This document shows, piece by piece, positions 16,125 through 25,953 of a stretch of 40,127 nucleotides of DNA (positions within the stretch are counted from its first letter, which is position 1; every line of letters starts with the position of its first letter). This DNA comes from Gammaproteobacteria bacterium (GTDB taxonomy: Bacteria > Pseudomonadota > Gammaproteobacteria > GRL18). The notes under the pieces are model-generated. The model worked only from the letters and a program-made list of their open reading frames with translations, was not told the origin of the DNA and searched no databases. The translations under genes were made by a program, and so were the position numbers. The stretch spans positions 1-40,127 of the forward strand of contig JALSUJ010000166.1 in the NCBI GenBank assembly GCA_027071355.1, given 5' to 3'.

Positions 16125-18878
16125 CTATGACCGATTCATTCCAGGTCTACGCTGGCGGAATATTTCTGACATTTCTTCAGCTGGCATAGGTTTATGAATA
16201 AGATAACCCTGAATATTTTCGCAATCCTCTGCCAGTAGGAATTCCTGCTGAGCACTGGTTTCCACACCTTCCGCAATCACTTCCAGATTCATACTCCTGG
16301 CCAGAGAGATAATAGCGCGGATAATGGCTTCATCATCTTCATCTCCGGGGATATCACGAATAAAGGACTGATCAATTTTCAGTTCACCAATGGGCAAACG
16401 TTTCAAATAAGATAAGGAAGAATAGCCGGTACCAAAATCATCAATAGAAATGGTAAAACCCAGATCCTTTAATTGCTGTAAGGTCTGAATAGCCTGTTCA
16501 GGATTAGTCATAATATAACTTTCTGTCACCTCAAACTGTAAGTAGCCAGGGTTATAATTATATTTATGCAGACCTTCAATAATTTTACTAATAAAGTTTT
16601 TATCCTGGATCTGTTTTACTGATAAATTGATCGACAGATGGCCGCTGCAATAGCCCTGTTCACTCCATTGCAGCATTTGCCGGATAACCTTATCAATCAC
16701 CTGCCAGCCAATGGGAACAATCAAACCATTCTCTTCTGCTACGGGAATAAATTTAGCAGGAGACACCAGCCCCATTTCAGGATGATTCCAGCGCACTAGT
16801 GCCTCCATACCCACAAATTTTTTAGTTCGGCTGTTATATTGCGGCTGATAAAAGACTGTAAATTCATCATTTTCAATAGCACGGCGAAGATTTTTTTCCA
16901 TTAATATTCGTTCAAATGCCTGTTCTGTCATATCACTGGTATAAAACTGATAATTATTACCGCCAACCCCTTTTGCCTGATACATGGCAGAATCTGCGTT
17001 ACGGATCATGACATCGGTTTCATTCTGTTCTGAACTGACGTCATCCGGGTATAGACTGATACCAATACTTGCGGCCACATAGAGTTCATGTTCCCGATAG
17101 TAAACCGGTTTAGTTAGTACATCAATTACTTTCTGAGCAACTTCTATCACACCGGACACTTTATCAACACTGGATACAATAATAATAAATTCATCCCCAC
17201 CCAGACGTGCCACAGTATCAGTACTGCGAATGCTTTGTTTTAGACGATCGGATATGGCTATTAATACTTCATCACCAACATTATGTCCCAGACCATCATT
17301 AATCTCCTTAAAGCGATCCAGATCTATAAATAAAATAGCAACTTTACTATGTTCTCTTTTCGCCTGTTTAATCGCCTGCTTTAAGCGATCAATTAATAAA
17401 ACCCGATTGGGTAATCCGGTTAAAGCATCATGATGTGCTCGCTTGTCCAGCTCATTTTTCTGCTGCTGTAATTGCTGACGGATCATAACATGACTGGTAA
17501 TATCATGACCCAGTTCAATAATCGCATCAATATTACCCTCAGCATCCCGCAGGGGTGTAGCGGTGATTTCTATAAAATGCGGTTTACCATCTTCGGATAT
17601 ATGATCATGAACGACGTTAATTATTTGTCCACTGGCAAAGACATCAGCATGCGGGCATTCATGCTGAGAACCGTCACAGGGTGTATCCAGATGATGAGCA
17701 ATCTGATAACACTTCATATCATCAGAAAGCATTTCTTCAATTCCGGATAACTTTCTGGCCACCTTATTCATCATGGTTACATTATAATTTTTATCAATAA
17801 CAACCACCGAATCTGAAACACCATCCAGAATACTTTGTAAAAACCCTCCCTGACGTATTAATTCCCGATTTTTTTCTGATACTTTATCTTCTAGCTGATG
17901 ATTTATTTCTATGACTTTCTGTGCCATATGAATGCTGGAAATATAACGCACAATTAAAAATAGAAATACGGCCAGAATAGCAATATAGATGAATTGCCGG
18001 TTACGTTTATCATAAATATCACTAAGACTAATACTATCCAGTGGTTTAAAGAGTATAAAATGCCCCATGGGCTGATTCTTTATATCCGGTAACTGAAATT
18101 GAGTCACCAGCAGTTTATGCGCCTTGTCCAGCAGCATATTGTCTTTTATAGTAATAAATTTATCAGGGCCTGACTGTTTAATTAAATTCAGATATACCTT
18201 TTCTGTATTACTATTAGCGACATAATAATCAGCAATAAAACGATTTTTTTTAGCTCGACTGAGTTGATCCTTATAGCGTCTGTCTACCAGAAATAGCGGT
18301 TCTATTCCCTGCTGTTCCAGAGTTCTGGCAATGGAATCAAAATTAGCAATAATTTCAACAATGCCGATAAAATTCTGTTTATCGTACACAGGAACCATGA
18401 CCTTAAAGGTTAAATTGTATTTCCCGGTACTGATGGAGCGTTTAATTTCAGGGTAATGCAGCATATCCGCAATATCCAGACGAGCCTTTAACAGGCTGTC
18501 ACCGCGTTTTTTAGTCCAGCTACGTTTAAAACTATTACCCTGCTTATCAATGACCTGAAACCAGAGGTGTTTCAGAGATGTATGGCGGGAAAATTTCTGA
18601 GCCAGTTTATATAATTTTAGCTCATCAGGACGATGGTATAGCAGTGCCTGCTGGATCTGGGGGTTTTCGCCAATTGCCAGTGCAATAAGCAGCATGGCAT
18701 TATGTTTTTCAGCAATCAATTTTTGCGTGGTTTGCTGCATATCTTTAGCCACACGCTCATATCGATCGTCAATATCAACGATTGAACGGGTATAGGCCAA
18801 TACCAGCAGTAACAGACTGATAACGGTAGCAATTATTAACGACAGCCTGAATGCACCCGTCATTTTTTTTAACTTCAT
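16125..18878 (-). CDS. Membrane sensor PAS-GGDEF-EAL cyclic-di-GMP enzyme
   Basis: This protein of about 917 residues can in principle make and degrade cyclic di-GMP. The N-terminus has a membrane helix (about 10-30), a periplasmic sensor of about 260 residues, and a second helix (about 295-315). Then come a coiled stretch, a PAS domain (about 345-460), GGDEF and EAL. The GGDEF motif is intact (RLGGDEFIII), and RSTD five residues before it forms the inhibitory I-site. The EAL domain keeps EALVRW, SINLS, EVTES, DDFGTG, LKID and AEGVET, so phosphodiesterase activity is plausible. The PAS domain carries a Cys/His-rich insert. I prefer the ATG at 18878; a GTG two codons earlier (18884) is possible. 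Neither has a good RBS. Confidence 0.9.
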   Translation of the reverse strand: MKLKKMTGAFRLSLIIATVISLLLLVLAYTRSIVDIDDRYERVAKDMQQTTQKLIAEKHNAMLLIALAIGENPQIQQALLYHRPDELKLYKLAQKFSRHTSLKHLWFQVIDKQGNSFKRSWTKKRGDSLLKARLDIADMLHYPEIKRSISTGKYNLTFKVMVPVYDKQNFIGIVEIIANFDSIARTLEQQGIEPLFLVDRRYKDQLSRAKKNRFIADYYVANSNTEKVYLNLIKQSGPDKFITIKDNMLLDKAHKLLVTQFQLPDIKNQPMGHFILFKPLDSISLSDIYDKRNRQFIYIAILAVFLFLIVRYISSIHMAQKVIEINHQLEDKVSEKNRELIRQGGFLQSILDGVSDSVVVIDKNYNVTMMNKVARKLSGIEEMLSDDMKCYQIAHHLDTPCDGSQHECPHADVFASGQIINVVHDHISEDGKPHFIEITATPLRDAEGNIDAIIELGHDITSHVMIRQQLQQQKNELDKRAHHDALTGLPNRVLLIDRLKQAIKQAKREHSKVAILFIDLDRFKEINDGLGHNVGDEVLIAISDRLKQSIRSTDTVARLGGDEFIIIVSSVDKVSGVIEVAQKVIDVLTKPVYYREHELYVAASIGISLYPDDVSSEQNETDVMIRNADSAMYQAKGVGGNNYQFYTSDMTEQAFERILMEKNLRRAIENDEFTVFYQPQYNSRTKKFVGMEALVRWNHPEMGLVSPAKFIPVAEENGLIVPIGWQVIDKVIRQMLQWSEQGYCSGHLSINLSVKQIQDKNFISKIIEGLHKYNYNPGYLQFEVTESYIMTNPEQAIQTLQQLKDLGFTISIDDFGTGYSSLSYLKRLPIGELKIDQSFIRDIPGDEDDEAIIRAIISLARSMNLEVIAEGVETSAQQEFLLAEDCENIQGYLIHKPMPAEEMSEIFRQRRPGMNRS

Positions 18879-19039
18879 AAACACATCAAAATAGTAATAT
18901 TACCCTTAAGAATAATTTGTTTTTTGCTTTCTGTCTATGTACAGTTAATAATGAAATAGATATTAATTTAGAACCATTATAATTTTAAAAACTGCAGTTT
19001 CACTGGTTATCCGGCATGATTCTTAAATTCAATAACTGG

Positions 19040-22000
19040 TTAATCCAGAGGATTCAGCAATTCTGCCAGATCCTCACGGGATAATTGAGTATCAGAGTCA
19101 CTATTTTGTTCACTGCCCTGCTGCTGTTTATCATTATACAGAGCATCTGCCAGTGCCTGTTTATGCTGCTGCATTAATAAAATTTTTTCTTCTACCGTAT
19201 CTTCAGTTAAGAGTTTATATACAAACACCGGCTTATCCTGACCAATGCGATACGCACGATCGGTCGCCTGCCGCTCTACTGCAGGATTCCACCAGGGATC
19301 ATAATGAATAACCGTATCTGCAGCCGTCAGATTCAGCCCCACACCACCGGCTTTAAGGCTGATTAAAAAAACCGGAATATTGCCTTCCTGAAAGCCGTTA
19401 ATAACCTCATCCCGGTTACGAGTAGAACCGGTCAGTTTAGTATAGCTAATGCCCTGTCCGCTTAATGCCTGTTCAATAATTTCCAGCATTTTTACAAACT
19501 GTGAGAAGATCAGGATCTTACGCCCTTCCTCTACCATTTCAGGCACCATTTCCATTAACATATCCAGCTTGGCAGACTGCTGTATATTTTTGGCCACCGT
19601 AAGCGACAGTAAACGCGGATCACAACAGACCTGACGTAACTTTAACAGGGCATCCAGGATCATGATCTGACTGCGGGCAAAGCCTTTTTTACTGATTTCA
19701 TCCTGCACCTTTTTATCCATTGCCAGACGGACTGTTTCATACAGATCTCGCTGCTTGCCCATTAGGGGAACGGTACGGATCATTTCTGTTTTTTCCGGTA
19801 GTTCTGTGGCCACCATTTCTTTGCTGCGACGCAACATAAAAGGCTTTATCCGCTTATATAATTGCTGCTGGCGATCCATATCAGACTGTTTTTCAATGGG
19901 ATTGCGGAACAGCCGGTTAAAGCGTTCCTGAGTACCCAGAAAACCCGGCATCAGAAAATGAAACAGGGACCAGAGTTCTCCCAGATGATTTTCCATCGGA
20001 GTACCAGTTAAACACATTCGATAACCGGACTTAAGCTGAAAAATAATTTGTGAGGTTTTGGAGCGGGCATTTTTAATATTCTGAGATTCATCCAGGATCA
20101 CATAATTATACTTCTGCTCCAGATGCACATCCTTATCTCTTAGAATCAGAGCATAAGTAGTTAACACAATATCGTAAGCCGGTATATTTTTAAATTCTTT
20201 TTTTCTATCTGCCCCATGCAGCAATAACACTTTAAGCTGTGGTGTAAAACGTTCTGCCTCACGTTTCCAGTTACCCATCAGACTGGTTGGCGCCACTACC
20301 AGGGTGGGTAATTCCGGTTTATCGTCCTGTGTTTTAGTTTGCTGCTGCAGATACAATAGATAGCTCAGCGCCTGTACCGTTTTACCCAGTCCCATATCAT
20401 CAGCAAGAATTCCGTTAAACTGATAATCGTGCAAGAAGTTCAGCCATTCAATACCAGCCTGCTGATAATCTCTTAAAGTGGTTTGTATACCTGCCGGGAC
20501 CTGGATGTTTTGTATGCCTTTAAAATCCAGCAGTTTTTTACTCAGCTTCTGCAGTTCCGTGGCTCCTTTCCATTGCATAGCCGGATCATTAAGCAGGTCT
20601 GCAAACTGCAACCCCTGATGTTGATTTAAGATCAGCTTGCCAGAGGTATTTAAAGGTTGAGAGTCATAGAGTTCTACCAGAGTATCATAAATACCCATAA
20701 CTCTCTGAGCCGGCAGTTTGATCCAGCGTGGACGACTATCTTTATCTACAACCGGTAAAATAATCTGTTCTCTGGATCGAATCTTTTCCCGCAATTGCTG
20801 AGGATCTTTTTCTGCCACCAGCAATTCTACCAGGGCGGGCAGCAAATTAATATTCTGCCCATTCAGCTCAATACCCAGACTCATCTCAAACCAGTCGTTA
20901 GCACCATCCTGTTCGATTTCACCATACCATTCATCGGCTTCATCGACCTGCAGAAAGAAGCTTTCATCAATTTCAAACTGCCAGCCCTGCTCCTTTAGTT
21001 CCGGAATCATCTGCTGCTGAAACTCATCCCATAACCAGACGGAATCATTTAAAGAATCTGCCAGCATTAACAGCTCCAGATGATGCATTTGTTTTAATCC
21101 TGCCTCACAGGCTGGAACAAACTGGCATTCTTTTAACAGGGTCAGACATTGTTGTTCAAAATCCAGATCCCGTTTAATAATATAGCGCTGGTGATGTTCA
21201 AGAACACCAAAACTGGGGGTAAAATTATCCGGCTGGATGATATGCCCGTCATAGTCAAAACGCAGACTTAAAAGGTGTACTCTTTGCTGCTCGATTTCTA
21301 TGCTATGCAATATAACGTTAACCTGTGGTGCGGCTTTAATGCGAATTGTTTCTATATCCGGCTGAACCGGCATGGGGACTTCATTATCCGGCCAGGAGAT
21401 GATTAGCTGTTTGCTGACCTTATCAGCCATGGTTTTAGGTATGGGCGGCGCAAGCAGAATTTTCTGTACCTGCTCTATAGTTAAACCAGGATGCTCCAGA
21501 AAACCAAGCTGACTCAATTCTATATCAATATAGTAAAACTGTTTTAAAAAGAACAGTTCCTGAGCTTCCGGTGTCACACTAACCATCAGTTGATACTGTT
21601 CTGCATTTAATTGCCAGTCAATATGAACTTGCCGACGTGCTGAAAAATTCAGTGGCTCACCCGCTTCATGACTTAACCAGTAACAACGCCCGCTGTTGAT
21701 TAGCTTATCCAGCGCCAGTTCGCCAATATCACCCTTAAGTGGGTAGATATTCTGCTTATACATCATGTCACGCCCAGTCATGCTATAAAGCAGACCTGCT
21801 ATTTCAAAATCCTGATCATCATGCTCATAGTTAATATACGGGGTATAGCTGTCCGTCAGTTCTTCAACACTCTGTGCTCTACTTTTTCCATAACCGCCCC
21901 GTTTAAGCCGCCGTGCGGTAATTGTTTCTACCTCAATACCTTTCTCATCCTGACTCGGACGCAGCAAATACAATAGCACATTGTTATAACCAGGCCTGGA

Positions 22001-22459
22001 CTGTGTAAAACCACTGCTGTCTTCTCCGCTATCGGGTGACAGACTATTAAGCCAGAGCTTTACTTCCAGCTCGGCTATTTTCTGCTGATCCGTATTTTCC
22101 AGCGGATCTTCCTGAGCCAATGTCAGGCTATTGGCATGTGCAAACTGTAAAATGGTTGCCACAGCATGTTTACAACGAAAACCAACCGGGCAGTCACATT
22201 CACCGATAATGCCTACAAAGTCTTTAAGGATTTTTAAGGTAACAATAGTATGATAGGAAAACTCCATACTGCCGAAAACATCTGCGTGAATACGTACATC
22301 ATGACCGGTCAGTGATTCAATATTAGTGATTTCTACCCGATCACTTTCAAAGTATTTAATGCCTCGCTGCAGTGTGACCTGACTGAAAGAATTTTCCATA
22401 CTACTTTCAGTAATACCCAGTCGGGCCAGCATCTGCAGGTATTGTTCTTTAATTAACAA
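19040..22459 (-). CDS. SWIM zinc-finger SNF2-family DNA-dependent ATPase
   Basis: This 1139-residue Swi2/Snf2 (superfamily 2) ATPase probably moves along double-stranded DNA or remodels protein-DNA complexes. A SWIM zinc finger sits near the N-terminus (Cys88-x-Cys90-x5-Cys96-x-His98). A long middle region of about 550 residues is of unknown fold. The helicase core starts near 660 with Walker A ADDMGLGKT (686-694), Walker B variant LDESQ (789-793), LTGTPMEN, and the C-lobe FSQFVKM, GGVGLNLTAAD and ERQATDRAYRIGQ. The frame starts at a TTG (22459) with AAGG 9 bases before it; the next in-frame ATG is at 22432. It follows the tandem-thioredoxin gene by 18 bases and is probably co-transcribed. 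Confidence 0.92.
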   Translation of the reverse strand: MLIKEQYLQMLARLGITESSMENSFSQVTLQRGIKYFESDRVEITNIESLTGHDVRIHADVFGSMEFSYHTIVTLKILKDFVGIIGECDCPVGFRCKHAVATILQFAHANSLTLAQEDPLENTDQQKIAELEVKLWLNSLSPDSGEDSSGFTQSRPGYNNVLLYLLRPSQDEKGIEVETITARRLKRGGYGKSRAQSVEELTDSYTPYINYEHDDQDFEIAGLLYSMTGRDMMYKQNIYPLKGDIGELALDKLINSGRCYWLSHEAGEPLNFSARRQVHIDWQLNAEQYQLMVSVTPEAQELFFLKQFYYIDIELSQLGFLEHPGLTIEQVQKILLAPPIPKTMADKVSKQLIISWPDNEVPMPVQPDIETIRIKAAPQVNVILHSIEIEQQRVHLLSLRFDYDGHIIQPDNFTPSFGVLEHHQRYIIKRDLDFEQQCLTLLKECQFVPACEAGLKQMHHLELLMLADSLNDSVWLWDEFQQQMIPELKEQGWQFEIDESFFLQVDEADEWYGEIEQDGANDWFEMSLGIELNGQNINLLPALVELLVAEKDPQQLREKIRSREQIILPVVDKDSRPRWIKLPAQRVMGIYDTLVELYDSQPLNTSGKLILNQHQGLQFADLLNDPAMQWKGATELQKLSKKLLDFKGIQNIQVPAGIQTTLRDYQQAGIEWLNFLHDYQFNGILADDMGLGKTVQALSYLLYLQQQTKTQDDKPELPTLVVAPTSLMGNWKREAERFTPQLKVLLLHGADRKKEFKNIPAYDIVLTTYALILRDKDVHLEQKYNYVILDESQNIKNARSKTSQIIFQLKSGYRMCLTGTPMENHLGELWSLFHFLMPGFLGTQERFNRLFRNPIEKQSDMDRQQQLYKRIKPFMLRRSKEMVATELPEKTEMIRTVPLMGKQRDLYETVRLAMDKKVQDEISKKGFARSQIMILDALLKLRQVCCDPRLLSLTVAKNIQQSAKLDMLMEMVPEMVEEGRKILIFSQFVKMLEIIEQALSGQGISYTKLTGSTRNRDEVINGFQEGNIPVFLISLKAGGVGLNLTAADTVIHYDPWWNPAVERQATDRAYRIGQDKPVFVYKLLTEDTVEEKILLMQQHKQALADALYNDKQQQGSEQNSDSDTQLSREDLAELLNPLD

Positions 22460-22477
22460 AAGTTATAACCTTTTTGA

Positions 22478-23611
22478 TCACTGAGCGGTAGAACTGCCTA
22501 CCGGTTCATCGTCAAATTCCATTGAATCCTCTCGATGATTGACAGGTGGCAGCATCTTACCGCCAAAGGTCGTATAAAAACGCCAGTCCATAAAATTGGG
22601 AATGTGTTGATAAGTACGAGTAGCAATAAACTCCAGGACACTATTAAGACGATAGACATGAGCCACTGAGTCAATACGAATAATTTCCCGACCATTTTCA
22701 TCAAAAGCAATCAGAGTGGGTGCATAAAACAGCTTCAGTTGTTCTGCCCATTGGCGGGCTGTAAGATGCTGGCCATCCGGAGTGATCACCGGAGTATCTG
22801 AATTCATATCCAGCTGCACCACATCAAATTTCTCCAGCAATTTTCTGGTTGCGGGGAATTCCAGCGGCTCTGAATGCAGTACATCACAGGCATAACAGTC
22901 CGGTTGTTCAAAAAAGACCAGCAAAGGTTCCTGGGCCTTAAACCGGGACCGATCCAGTGCATAAGGCGGAGACATAAAAAAATCTTCATGATTCATGTCC
23001 GAGACTTCAAACCTGGGGGGTGGATTAGCCCGCATCATATAGTTCCTGAAGGGTTCTTCCCGATAATAACCTTCTACTACATACTCCATTGCTGCCCGAA
23101 ATTTGTAGGGTGGATAATAGCCGCGCAGCATTAATAGTTTTTTGCCCTGAGCATCATAATAAATCAGGGTAGGAGTAAAATTAGCATGCTCCCGTATGGC
23201 GTATTCCCGTTCAGTCATAGTCTGACCATCGGGAGTGATCACTTCATTACTGCCCCAGATATTAATGGCAATGACATCAAAATTTTTACGCGTATAGGTT
23301 TCAATATCTTTTTGTCCAAAATCCTTATCAATTAACATTTTGCAATAGGCGCAATGTTTCTGGCCAAAATAGACGATAATGCCTTTTTTACCATTACTCA
23401 GTGCTTCACTGATATCCTCAGGAAGTTCAAGAAAGCTTTTTTTAAACCACTCAGGGTACACAATCTCCGGTAACACCGGGCTGTCATCAAAGCTATTCTC
23501 CCATTCCGGGTCCCAGTCATCATCTGACTGATCACTAGAACCTCCCGCCAGCACAGCCGTACCGGAAATAAGAAGTATAATCGCTACAATAATTTTTAGT
23601 GCATCATTCAT
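22478..23611 (-). CDS. Periplasmic protein with two thioredoxin-fold domains
   Basis: This exported protein of about 377 residues carries two thioredoxin-like domains in tandem. A cleavable signal peptide ends near AVLA (residue 22), followed by an acidic linker. Domain 1 (about 70-180) has active site CAYC at 87-90 and cis-Pro147 in FTPTL. Domain 2 (about 225-335) has CYAC at 239-242 and cis-Pro298 in YAPTL. Both carry the same insert, VITPDGQ followed by (T/H)(M/L)T-x-R, so they arose by duplication of a SoxW/thioredoxin-like unit. Thiol-disulfide exchange in the periplasm is likely; the partner is unknown. The ATG at 23611 is preferred to a TTG one codon upstream. It precedes the SNF2 gene by 18 bases. 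Confidence 0.85.
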   Translation of the reverse strand: MNDALKIIVAIILLISGTAVLAGGSSDQSDDDWDPEWENSFDDSPVLPEIVYPEWFKKSFLELPEDISEALSNGKKGIIVYFGQKHCAYCKMLIDKDFGQKDIETYTRKNFDVIAINIWGSNEVITPDGQTMTEREYAIREHANFTPTLIYYDAQGKKLLMLRGYYPPYKFRAAMEYVVEGYYREEPFRNYMMRANPPPRFEVSDMNHEDFFMSPPYALDRSRFKAQEPLLVFFEQPDCYACDVLHSEPLEFPATRKLLEKFDVVQLDMNSDTPVITPDGQHLTARQWAEQLKLFYAPTLIAFDENGREIIRIDSVAHVYRLNSVLEFIATRTYQHIPNFMDWRFYTTFGGKMLPPVNHREDSMEFDDEPVGSSTAQ

Positions 23612-23629
23612 CAAACTTATCCATACATC

Positions 23630-23652
23630 GACCTGCAGATAATCTGCAGGTC
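23630..23652. promoter_or_regulatory. Palindrome with 11-bp arms in the leader of the thioredoxin gene
   Basis: GACCTGCAGAT (23630-23640) and ATCTGCAGGTC (23642-23652) are perfect reverse complements about one central base. It ends about 18 bases upstream of the minus-strand ATG at 23611. It could be a dimeric regulator's operator or a leader hairpin that limits translation. No T-run follows. Confidence 0.5.
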
Positions 23653-23741
23653 CTAAAATCCGGCAATTTATTATTATAAAACAAATTCAGGTGGTATTGA
23701 AAAATATTAAATTAATTCTTAAAAATATCTGATACAGTCCC

Positions 23742-23770
23742 TTGATAATATATAAACTGTCTACGATACT
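23742..23770 (+). promoter_or_regulatory. Candidate sigma-70 promoter of the second GGDEF-EAL gene
   Basis: TTGATA (23742-23747), a 17-base spacer and GATACT (23765-23770) form a reasonable -35/-10 pair about 50 bases before the ATG at 23822. This is motif matching by eye. Confidence 0.35.
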
Positions 23771-23821
23771 AAAAGTTGACATACCTGATAATTATAAACC
23801 ACTGACAACGCTGTTTATTCT

Positions 23822-25849
23822 ATGGTTCAATATGAGCAACTTCTAATCCGTAAACAGGCTGATTACCTTTATCAATATTTAAATATTTCAGTTCTCGGAA
23901 TTTTTCTTTCCATTTCCCTGTTTGTTTTCCTGCTCTGGGATATCACTGCAATTCATGAATCCCTTATCAAGTGGTATTTTTTTAATCTGTTTATTCTTGC
24001 TCTACGCAGTATCAGCAATGTGCTTTATCATAATTCCTCGGATCGTCTTCAGTCTATCAACTGGATTTATCTTTTTGTCCTCGGTTCCTGTCTCAATGGT
24101 ATTTTAATTGCCATGCTCATTTTTATTTTACCTGACCATAATTATCTGTATTTTACCTATATTTTATTATTTCTGAGCATGATGATTGTTGCGGCTATCA
24201 CCTCTCTGGGGGTTATGCGTCAGGCTTTTTTTACCTATCTTGTGACTATAGCGGTACCAGTATTTATCTTTTATCTTAATCATTTTCATGAAGAATTATT
24301 AATTCATCTCTATGGATACCTGCTTATTTTTGCCTTTTCTTCTATGAGTATGTTGCGTTTTAATCATAGTCTTTTAACTGCTTTTAAGCTGGAACTGGCC
24401 AACCAGCAATTAGTTTCTCAACTGAATTATGAAACTGATACCCGTATGTTTACTCAGGATGAACTCTGGAAAAAGCGCAATGAACTGGAAGAATTAAATA
24501 TTACTCTGGAAAATAAGGTCAAAGAAAAAACCAATGAACTGGAAGCTCTGGCATTTTATGATACGCTGACACAATTACCCAATCGCAATAGTTTTTATAA
24601 CTACCTGTCCAGAACTCTGACCCGCAATAAACTCACTCGGGAACCCTTTGCCCTGTTTTTTATTGATCTGGATGAGTTTAAAACTGTGAATGATACCCTG
24701 GGTCATGATTTTGGCGACATGCTGTTAATTGAAGCTGCATCCCGACTACGCACCAGTACCCGGGTCGATGATTTTATTGCTCGTATCAGCGGCGATGAAT
24801 TTACTATTATTGTCAAGCATGTGGATGGCAAAGCACACCTGGCTACGATTGCCCAGAATATTATCAACACCATCTCACAACCTTATCTATTTCATGAAAC
24901 CCGTGCTTTTATCAGTTGCAGTATTGGTATTGCCATCTTTCCTGATGACGGAGAAAATGCCAGTACCCTGCTTAAATTTTCCGATCTGGCTATGTATCAG
25001 GCCAAGGAAAATGGCAAGAATGCCTTTAATTTCTATCATTATGAATTATATGAACAAAAAGCCAAAAAATTTATTCTGGTTAATGAGTTAAAAACAGCTC
25101 TCAAAAAGAATGAGCTCTATCTAGTTTATCAGCCACAGGTTCATTGTCATAATGAAATCATTAATAGTATGGAAGTATTGCTGCGCTGGCAAAATAAAAA
25201 AATAGGCCCTGTGCCTACGGATAAGTTTATTCCTCTCGCTGAAGAATCCAATCTGATTCTGGAACTGGAGGAATTTGTTCTAAAAACGGCACTGACACAG
25301 GTAAAATACTGGAATCAGTCAGGTAAGCAGCAATATACCGTATCCATCAATATCTCCGGCATTCATTTCCAGCGTAAAGACTTTGTACAGAAACTGGAAA
25401 GACTACTGAAACAACTGGATATTAATCCCAACATCCTGGAAATTGAACTGACTGAATCCACAGTTATGAAAAATACCCGCGACAATATTGATAAACTACT
25501 TTATCTGCAATCTTTAGGTATTAAAGTGGCTGTAGATGATTTTGGCACTGGCTATTCTTCCATGAGCTACCTTAAACAACTACCTATCAATACGCTTAAA
25601 ATTGACCGGAGTTTTATTGAAGGAATTCCCGGAGATCATGAAAATAAAGCCATAACCCAGGCTATTATTGTTCTGGCACAGCAGTTTAATATCAATACTA
25701 TTGCCGAAGGAGTTGAAACCCAGCAGCAACTGACCTTTTTAAAAGAAATTGACTGTCAGATGATCCAGGGTTATTTTTATTATAAGCCGTTAACTGCAGA
25801 AGAATTTGAAACTGAATTTAATATCCCCTCCAGCTCACAAATCGCCTGA
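23822..25849 (+). CDS. Membrane GGDEF-EAL cyclic-di-GMP enzyme
   Basis: This 675-residue protein has about six N-terminal membrane helices (residues 22-180), a coiled coil (about 187-240), GGDEF (240-405) and EAL (415-670). The GGDEF motif is SGDEF at 323-327, a variant often still active, with I-site RVDD five residues earlier. The EAL motif is EVL at 451-453, keeping the catalytic Glu. SINIS, EIELTES, DDFGTGYSS, LKIDRSF and AEGVET are all present, so phosphodiesterase activity is likely. The membrane part looks like a multi-helix MASE-type sensor, but no named family is certain. It is transcribed divergently from the thioredoxin/SNF2 pair. It is the second dual-domain protein within 10 kb, consistent with control of motility or attachment. 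Confidence 0.9.
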   Translation: MVQYEQLLIRKQADYLYQYLNISVLGIFLSISLFVFLLWDITAIHESLIKWYFFNLFILALRSISNVLYHNSSDRLQSINWIYLFVLGSCLNGILIAMLIFILPDHNYLYFTYILLFLSMMIVAAITSLGVMRQAFFTYLVTIAVPVFIFYLNHFHEELLIHLYGYLLIFAFSSMSMLRFNHSLLTAFKLELANQQLVSQLNYETDTRMFTQDELWKKRNELEELNITLENKVKEKTNELEALAFYDTLTQLPNRNSFYNYLSRTLTRNKLTREPFALFFIDLDEFKTVNDTLGHDFGDMLLIEAASRLRTSTRVDDFIARISGDEFTIIVKHVDGKAHLATIAQNIINTISQPYLFHETRAFISCSIGIAIFPDDGENASTLLKFSDLAMYQAKENGKNAFNFYHYELYEQKAKKFILVNELKTALKKNELYLVYQPQVHCHNEIINSMEVLLRWQNKKIGPVPTDKFIPLAEESNLILELEEFVLKTALTQVKYWNQSGKQQYTVSINISGIHFQRKDFVQKLERLLKQLDINPNILEIELTESTVMKNTRDNIDKLLYLQSLGIKVAVDDFGTGYSSMSYLKQLPINTLKIDRSFIEGIPGDHENKAITQAIIVLAQQFNINTIAEGVETQQQLTFLKEIDCQMIQGYFYYKPLTAEEFETEFNIPSSSQIA

Positions 25850-25953
25850 TACAATAAACTGGCATATATTATGCTGCCTGCTTATATCAGGGGCTAAAGC
25901 CCTAATAACTATTATCCTAGAAAAATCAGAAAATATATTTGTGAGTCACTATT

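Noticed and set aside
18989-19000. 12-base palindrome AAACTGCAGTTT, similar in centre to palindromes at 11602 and 23630
   Set aside because: The shared core is only CTGCAG, which is expected by chance; flanks do not match.
25886-25905. GGGGCTAAAGCCCT hairpin after the second GGDEF-EAL gene
   Set aside because: Effective stem is 4-5 bp with no T-run; too weak for a terminator call.
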